Source of the DNA: Actinomycetes bacterium | GTDB lineage: Bacteria; Actinomycetota; Thermoleophilia; Solirubrobacterales; 70-9 | Direction of reading: 5' to 3' | Assembly: GCA_016861045.1 (NCBI GenBank) | Contig: BOKP01000002.1 | Coordinates: 434,001-498,000 of the forward strand | DNA: 64,000 bases | Shown here: in pieces, positions 61,589-64,000 of the stretch | How positions within the stretch are numbered: position 1 is the stretch's first letter | Layout of the letters: each line of letters opens with the position of its first letter | Position numbers and translations under genes: made by a program | The notes under the pieces: generated by a model | What the model was told of the DNA's origin: nothing | Databases searched by the model: none | What the model saw: only the letters and a program-made list of their open reading frames with translations

Positions 61589-61912
61589 ATGGACATCAAG
61601 CGCAGGTACGTGGCAACCGCGGCGGCCGTCGTCGCGCTCGGCGCCGGCACCGGGGTCGCGCTGGCGACCGCCGGCGGCGAGGACGATGCCGGCGAGCAGG
61701 TGAGCGGCCCCGACGCCGCCAAGGCGAAGGCCGCGGCCCTCGAGGTGACCGGTGGCGGCACCGCCAACTCGGTCGAGCGGGACGACGACGGCGCCGCCTG
61801 GGAGGTCGAGGTGACCAGGCCCGACGGCGAGACCGTCGACGTCAGCCTCGACGGCGCTCTCGACCGCGTCGCGGTCGAGAGCGACTCCGAGGAGGCCGGC
61901 GACTCCGACTGA
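61589..61912 (+). CDS. PepSY-domain secreted protein
   Basis: The gene encodes 107 residues from ATG at 61589, with AAGGAG upstream. The signal peptide or anchor (about 1-26) is followed by a PepSY-like domain (PDAAKAKAAALEVTGGGTAN then AAWEVEVTRPDGETVDVSLDG) and an acidic Glu/Asp-rich tail. PepSY domains often inhibit proteases or bind kinase sensor domains. The gene follows the two-component system, and the same binding boxes occur in its promoter. A feedback role on the sensor kinase is plausible but unproven. Confidence 0.8.
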   Translation: MDIKRRYVATAAAVVALGAGTGVALATAGGEDDAGEQVSGPDAAKAKAAALEVTGGGTANSVERDDDGAAWEVEVTRPDGETVDVSLDGALDRVAVESDSEEAGDSD

Positions 61913-61949
61913 GCGGGCGGCGCGAGGCGGCGGCCGGGCGCGAGCCGGG

Positions 61950-62687
61950 TCAGGACAGGTTCGACAGCCCGGCCGCCAGCGCGAAGCCGAGGACGCTGAC
62001 GAGCCCGGCTATCCGGCCGGTCCGGACCGCCGCCTCGGGAATCATCGAGTCGATCAGCATCACCAGCAGCGCCCCGGCGGCGAAGCCGTCGATCGCGGCG
62101 GTGAAGGCGGGCCCGGCGGCATCGGCGAGCGCCCAGCCGGCGATCGTCGCCGCCATGACGAGAAGGGCGACCGCGAGCCAGAGCGCGAGGATCGAGCGCC
62201 GATCCCGGCCGCCCTCGTGCATCTCGCTCGCCGAGCCGATCGCCTCCGGGAGGTTCGAGATGAAGATCGCGAGCAGGAGGCTGCCGCTCACCCCGTCGCC
62301 GGCGGCGAGCCCGATCCCGAGGACCAGCTGCTCGGGGATGCCGTCGAGGGCCGCCCCGAGCGCCAGCGCCGCGCCGCCCTCGCCGGCGCCGATCCCGGGT
62401 CGGGACGGGGGCCGATGACCCCGGCGCTCGCCATGGCGGTCGAGCGCGCGGCTCGCGAAGAAGTAGGCGAGGGCGCCGAGGGCGAGGCCGATCGCGACCC
62501 AGCCGACGCCGCCGATCTCGAACCCCTCCTGCGCGAGCTCGAAGCTGACGGCGCTGATCAGCGCCCCGGCGCCGAACGCGAGCACCGCGCCGATCTGCCG
62601 GTCGGGCCAGCGCCGACGCAGTCCGAACAGGGCGCCAAGCAGAAGCGAGGAGGCGGCGAGCGCCCCCCATCCGGCCGCCGCCGCCAT
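61950..62687 (-). CDS. ZIP-family metal transporter-like protein
   Basis: The gene encodes 245 residues. About eight transmembrane helices are seen. The metal-binding helix motifs ALGAALDGIPEQLVLGIGL and FISNLPEAIGSASEMHEGG are those of ZIP (GufA-like) transporters, with a His/Glu-rich loop (RHGERRGHRPP) between. The usual HNxPEG is changed to DGIPEQ and SNLPEA, so metal preference is uncertain. It is the last minus-strand gene before a divergent thioredoxin-fold gene. Confidence 0.85.
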   Translation of the reverse strand: MAAAAGWGALAASSLLLGALFGLRRRWPDRQIGAVLAFGAGALISAVSFELAQEGFEIGGVGWVAIGLALGALAYFFASRALDRHGERRGHRPPSRPGIGAGEGGAALALGAALDGIPEQLVLGIGLAAGDGVSGSLLLAIFISNLPEAIGSASEMHEGGRDRRSILALWLAVALLVMAATIAGWALADAAGPAFTAAIDGFAAGALLVMLIDSMIPEAAVRTGRIAGLVSVLGFALAAGLSNLS

Positions 62688-62768
62688 CAGCCGACCCGCT
62701 CCATCCCTCCCAACCTATCCGGCGCGACGGCGCCCGCCGCCGACGGCTTACGATCAGGACGAGCACCG

Positions 62769-63341
62769 ATGCCGGGCCCGATCCTCTACAGCGACTTCAA
62801 CTGCCCCTACTGCTACGCGACCCACGAGCGTCTCGAGCGGCTCGGCCTGCACGACCGGGTCCGCTGGCGCGGCGTCCAGCACTCGCCGGAGCTGCCCCGG
62901 CCGATGCGTGCCGCCGCCGGGCCGTTCGCCGCCGAGCTCGCCCGCGAGGTCGAGTCGATCCGCCTCCGCGCTCCCGAGGTGCCGATCGAGCTCCCGACCG
63001 GCAAGCCGAACACCGGGCCCGCGATCGAGCTCGCGGCCGCCGCGGGCGGCGAGGCCGCCGGCGGGCTCGTGCTCGGTCTCTACCGGCGGTTCTGGCGCGA
63101 CGGCGAGGACCTCTCCGATCCCGACGTGCTCGCCGCCGCGCTCGCCGCAAGCGACGGCGACGGGGCGGCGACGGGCCGCGACGGGGCGGCGCTCGCGCGC
63201 GAGTGGCAGCGCGAGTGGTCGCGGCTCGGCGTCGGCGGGGTGCCGCTGCTGGTCGCCGCCGACGGCCGCCACCTCTACGGGCTCGTGGACGCCGAGGAGC
63301 TTGCCCGCTTCATCGCGGCCGACCCCGAGCCCCGGGCCTGA
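62769..63341 (+). CDS. DsbA-family thioredoxin-fold oxidoreductase (FrnE-like)
   Basis: The gene encodes 190 residues from ATG at 62769. The active site NCPYCYATHERL at the N-terminus and the C-terminal cis-Pro segment GVGGVPLLVAADG define a DsbA-like fold of the cytoplasmic 2-hydroxychromene-isomerase/FrnE group. There is no signal peptide, so it probably acts in the cytoplasm, perhaps on dithiols or glutathione-like conjugates. Its partner is unknown; the preceding VKOR/DsbA pair (24.0-25.2 kb) is a separate, exported system. Confidence 0.85.
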   Translation: MPGPILYSDFNCPYCYATHERLERLGLHDRVRWRGVQHSPELPRPMRAAAGPFAAELAREVESIRLRAPEVPIELPTGKPNTGPAIELAAAAGGEAAGGLVLGLYRRFWRDGEDLSDPDVLAAALAASDGDGAATGRDGAALAREWQREWSRLGVGGVPLLVAADGRHLYGLVDAEELARFIAADPEPRA

Positions 63342-63367
63342 TCCGCCGCCGCGGCGGACGGCCGGGC

Positions 63368-63583
63368 TCAGGCCAGCCGGATGTCGGGCCGCGCGTCCGC
63401 CGGTCCCGACCGCTCGCGCTCGCCGCATGCCGGCGCCGCGCCGGCGCCGGGCCGCGCCGGACCTCGCCGGCCCCGCTTCGCCTCCTCGAGGAGCTGCTCT
63501 GCGACCCAGCTCTCGCAGCACGGCGGCAACCCCCCTCCCGCGACCGACCCGATCATTCGACGCTCGCCGCCGGAACCCGCCAT
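63368..63583 (-). CDS. Small cysteine-containing protein, unknown function
   Basis: The gene encodes 71 residues from ATG at 63583. A strong Shine-Dalgarno (GGAGG) about 9 nt upstream supports the start. The sequence MAGSGGERRMIGSVAGGGLP, then CCESWVAEQLLEEAKRG, followed by a Pro/Gly/Ala-rich tail with one further cysteine, resembles no family I know. The adjacent Cys pair might bind metal. It is convergent with the thioredoxin-fold gene and divergent from the nitrilase gene. Confidence 0.5.
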   Translation of the reverse strand: MAGSGGERRMIGSVAGGGLPPCCESWVAEQLLEEAKRGRRGPARPGAGAAPACGERERSGPADARPDIRLA

Positions 63584-63663
63584 CGTCACCACCTCCAATT
63601 TACACACGATTAGTGGGTAAAGGCTACCAGCGGCCCGGCCCCGGCGCCGGCGAGGAGCTCCCC

Positions 63664-64000
63664 GTGCGAGGATCCGTGGCCATCGGGCCCCGACCGACGA
63701 TCCGCGCCGCCGCCGTCCAGCTCGAAGCTCGCCTCGGCGACGTCGACTGGAACCTCGAGCAGTGCGCGCGGCTCGTCGCCGAGGCGGCCCGCGAGGGGGC
63801 GGAGTGGATCGTGCTGCCGGAGTTCTTCCCGAGCGGCGCCGCGTTCCGGCCCGATCTCGACGATCGCGCCCTGCCCCCGGACGGCGCCGCCACCGGGCTC
63901 CTGCGCGACGTCGCCCGCGAGCACGGCGCCCACGTCGGCGGCTCCTTCCTCTGCCTCGACGGCGACGGCCACGTGCGCAACGCGTTCCTGCTCGCGGGGC
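63664..64000 (+). CDS. Carbon-nitrogen hydrolase (nitrilase family), N-terminal part
   Basis: A gene starts at GTG 63664, with GAGGAG 6 nt upstream, and runs off the right edge after 112 codons. The translation (RAAAVQLEARLGDVDWNLEQ, then EGAEWIVLPEFFPSG) shows the first beta strand and the catalytic glutamate (VLPEFF) of the nitrilase superfamily. A lysine and cysteine would be expected beyond the edge. Later visible segments (REHGAHVGGSFLCLDGDG) fit the family. The substrate (nitrile, amide or carbamoyl compound) cannot be told from this part. Confidence 0.85.
   Translation, partial: MRGSVAIGPRPTIRAAAVQLEARLGDVDWNLEQCARLVAEAAREGAEWIVLPEFFPSGAAFRPDLDDRALPPDGAATGLLRDVAREHGAHVGGSFLCLDGDGHVRNAFLLAG

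Overview
The window is a very GC-rich bacterial chromosome segment with dense, mostly same-strand gene clusters. Many genes start with GTG or TTG, and many neighbours overlap by 1 or 4 nt. The gene content (a run of MCE-family genes, an actinobacterial-style CsoR, TetR regulators, a lysyl-tRNA synthetase fused to a lysyltransferase, AidB-like acyl-CoA dehydrogenase, VKOR) points to Actinomycetota. I infer a deep branch such as Thermoleophilia/Solirubrobacterales, but no 16S rRNA gene is present to prove it.

Layout: 1-6107 (minus) holds five successive MCE lipid-transport genes, preceded by a TetR gene (6.2-6.85 kb). 6.85-12.8 kb holds a small membrane protein, Lon protease, an Hsp20 chaperone, a metallo-beta-lactamase-fold hydrolase, a small Cys protein, a fatty-acid hydroxylase-like protein and a coiled-coil winged-helix protein. 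12.9-16.2 kb holds malate dehydrogenase, a TetR gene that diverges from a DUF4242 gene across a perfect palindrome, and NADP-isocitrate dehydrogenase. 16.3-19.8 kb is a probable type IIG restriction-modification gene with a small upstream gene. 19.9-24.1 kb has an AidB-like acyl-CoA dehydrogenase, an enoyl-CoA hydratase, a non-coding stretch with a 101-bp tandem repeat, and an M50-CBS protease. 24.0-25.2 kb is a VKOR/DsbA-like disulfide pair. 25.3-29.2 kb encodes a type E succinate dehydrogenase (flavoprotein, Fe-S protein with two four-cysteine cluster motifs, and a CCG-domain subunit; no membrane anchor). 29.2-37.6 kb (minus) holds a lipoprotein, a large membrane protein, asd, lysC, recR, ybaB and dnaX. 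37.7-40.1 kb (plus) holds a methyltransferase, a large Bacillus-type SRP RNA, a secreted M15-like peptidase and tRNA-Val.

40.1-45.0 kb is a compact 4.9-kb integrative element inserted in the 3' end of tRNA-Val. It is bounded by a 13-bp direct repeat and carries a Rep-like gene, an XRE regulator, a helix-turn-helix (excisionase-like) gene, a tyrosine integrase, a WYL-like small protein, and an aquaporin plus arsenate reductase cargo pair.

45.0-51.5 kb holds two membrane proteins, an APC permease and a lysyl-tRNA synthetase/phosphatidylglycerol lysyltransferase fusion whose domain order is the reverse of mycobacterial LysX. 51.6-56.0 kb is an operon of three secreted proteins (a propeller-like protein and two DUF1254/DUF1214 paralogues). 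56.1-58.3 kb has a small protein, an SDR dehydrogenase, CsoR with its operator, and a secreted protein made of two repeats. 58.5-61.9 kb looks like one small regulon: a lipoprotein diverges from a two-component system that is followed by a PepSY protein, and 11-bp-phased TTTCATC-type boxes occur at both promoters. The window ends with a ZIP transporter, a thioredoxin-fold protein, a small Cys protein and a truncated nitrilase-family gene.
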